NCBI GenBank assembly: GCA_964496705.1
Contig: CAZCBJ010000037.1
Span: 1 to 24,554, forward strand
Direction of reading: 5' to 3'
DNA: 24,554 nucleotides
DNA from: CAZCBJ01 sp964496705
Lineage (GTDB): Bacteria > Chloroflexota > Anaerolineae > Anaerolineales > Anaerolineaceae
Shown piece by piece: positions 23,473 through 24,554 of the stretch. Both the position numbers and the translations under genes were made by a program. The notes beneath the pieces are model-generated. The model searched no databases, had not been told where the DNA came from, and saw nothing but the letters and a program-made list of their open reading frames with translations. Position 1 is the first letter of the stretch. Each line of letters opens with the position of its first letter.

Positions 23473-24554
23473 GAGTGCTGCTGTTTGCCAATTCGGACTG
23501 GTACCTGTATAATTTTCGGCTGCCGCTTGCCCTGGCATTGAAGCACCAGGGTTATGAAGTTGTACTGGTTTCACCGCCTGGCATCTATGCCTCCAGGATC
23601 GAAGAAGCCGGGCTGCGCTGGATTTCCCTGCCTTTCAGCCGCCGCGGCTCGAACCCGTTCACCGAAAGTGATGTGGTCTGGCGTCTGCACCGCCTATACC
23701 GGCAAGAACGCCCGCAGATCGTGCATCATTTCACCGTGAAATGCGTCCTGTATGGTTCGCTGGCCGCGCATCTGAATGGCATCCGCCAGGTGATCAACGC
23801 GGTCACGGGGTTGGGATATGTGTTCATCGGCAGCAAGCCCGGCACGTTCTTCTTACGCCCATTGGTGCGATTGATGTACCGGCTGTCATTGCGCGGGACT
23901 CGAGTGGTTTTTCAAAATGTAGAAGACCAGGATATTTTCCTGAGCAATCGGCTGGTTAGGCATGACCAGGTGCATTTGATTGAAGGATCTGGCGTGGATA
24001 CGCAGCGTTTCGTTCCGAGCGATTTTCCGCCGGAGCCGGTGGTGGTTGTGCTGCCGGCGCGTATGCTCTGGGATAAGGGCGTGGGGGAATTCGTCCAGGC
24101 GGCGCGGATACTGAAATCACAGGGTGTCCATGCCCGCTTTGCCCTGGTGGGCAACACTGATTCGGGCAATCCAGCCGCAGTTCCGTCTGCCAAACTGGCA
24201 GAATGGGACCGGGAAGGTGTGGTGGAGCTATGGGGCTGGCAGGAGGATATGCCCGCGGTGTATCGCAATGCGCATGTCATCTGCCTGCCGTCTTATCGGG
24301 AAGGACTCTCGCGCACGCTGGTTGAAGCGGCTGCCTGCGGGCGTCCGCTGGTCGCCTCAGATGTACCCGGCTGCCGCGGGATTGTTTATAATGGAGAAAA
24401 TGGGATGTTGGTACCGCCGCGTGATGCAAATCAACTGGCGGCTGCCCTTGCCTGCTTGATTGCCGATCCGCAACTGCGTCGACAGATGGGTGAGTGCGGA
24501 CGGCGTCTGGTGGAGGATAAATTTTCGGCGCAAAAGATCATTGAACAAACCATC
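23469..24554 (+). CDS. Glycosyltransferase family 4, 3' end cut by the window
   Basis: The frame is open from GTG 23469 to the last base, 362 codons without a stop, so the gene continues beyond the window. The protein begins VRVLLFANSDWYLYNFRLPLA and has VHHFTVKCVLYG and INAVTGLGYVF, which are typical of capsule GT4 enzymes near PglA- and WbpX-like transferases. LPARMLWDKGVGEFVQAARIL opens the donor domain, and EGLSRTLVE (Glu278 and Glu286) is the E-x7-E motif, followed by AAACGRPLVASDVPGCRG. Only the last part of the C-terminal helix seems to be missing. The GTGA overlap with the asnB stop suggests coupled translation. It probably adds one of the first or middle sugars on the lipid carrier, but the donor is unknown. 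Confidence 0.88.
   Translation, partial: MRVLLFANSDWYLYNFRLPLALALKHQGYEVVLVSPPGIYASRIEEAGLRWISLPFSRRGSNPFTESDVVWRLHRLYRQERPQIVHHFTVKCVLYGSLAAHLNGIRQVINAVTGLGYVFIGSKPGTFFLRPLVRLMYRLSLRGTRVVFQNVEDQDIFLSNRLVRHDQVHLIEGSGVDTQRFVPSDFPPEPVVVVLPARMLWDKGVGEFVQAARILKSQGVHARFALVGNTDSGNPAAVPSAKLAEWDREGVVELWGWQEDMPAVYRNAHVICLPSYREGLSRTLVEAAACGRPLVASDVPGCRGIVYNGENGMLVPPRDANQLAAALACLIADPQLRRQMGECGRRLVEDKFSAQKIIEQTI

Noticed and set aside
23469..24554. Possible broken glycosyltransferase at the end of the window
   Set aside because: The frame is uninterrupted for 362 codons from a GTG start to the last base, so it is simply cut by the window edge and not a pseudogene.
1..24554. Mobile elements, tRNA genes, CRISPR arrays, toxin-antitoxin or defence genes
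   Set aside because: No transposase or integrase motif, terminal repeats, spaced repeat array or cloverleaf-like sequence was noticed; every stretch longer than 60 bases is explained by a glycan-type gene.

Overview
The window reads as one long, one-directional block of a bacterial surface-polysaccharide locus (capsule, exopolysaccharide, O-antigen-like or cell-envelope glycan). I can support 21 protein genes, all on the + strand, 19 complete and 2 cut by the window edges. They are packed almost end to end: gaps are 0-60 bases, and several stops and starts overlap (GTGA at 1630 and 23469, ATGA at 16826, 8-base overlap at 10434). No RNA gene, CRISPR array, insertion sequence or convincing internal terminator was seen. 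G+C looks to be in the middle fifties, and GTG and TTG starts are common. The mix of genes would fit an environmental bacterium such as a member of the Chloroflexota (Anaerolineae-like), but that placement is an impression and not shown by any marker gene.

Region by region: (1) 1-175 is the tail of a dTDP-4-dehydrorhamnose 3,5-epimerase, so rhamnose supply genes probably lie just upstream. (2) 212-3054 is a tandem pair of related GT-B-like proteins sharing an identical SWDNLTTKG motif. (3) 3094-4329 is an NDP-sugar C-methyltransferase, for a branched deoxysugar. (4) 4382-10441 is the most distinctive part: a NeuB-family synthase, an SDR dehydrogenase, an aldehyde dehydrogenase, a NeuA-like CMP-sugar synthetase and a full-length transketolase in a row. 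This looks like a route to a CMP-activated 3-deoxy-ulosonic acid without the usual amino-sugar genes beside it. (5) 10434-11786 is a third GT-B-like surface-carbohydrate protein, well placed to use the CMP-sugar. (6) 11797-19903 is an assembly and decoration block: three GT4 transferases, a methyltransferase-GT2 fusion, a free methyltransferase, a GT2 with membrane anchor, a WbmS-like deacetylase and another methyltransferase. (7) 19948-24554 holds a membrane sulfatase/phosphotransferase-fold protein, an asparagine-synthetase-type amidotransferase, and the start of a fourth GT4.

Together the genes would make unusual activated sugars, join them on a carrier, and modify the chain by methylation, deacetylation, amidation and perhaps phospho-substitution. 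No flippase, polymerase, ABC exporter or initiating phosphosugar transferase is in the window, so export and chain initiation must be encoded elsewhere, probably in the flanks.
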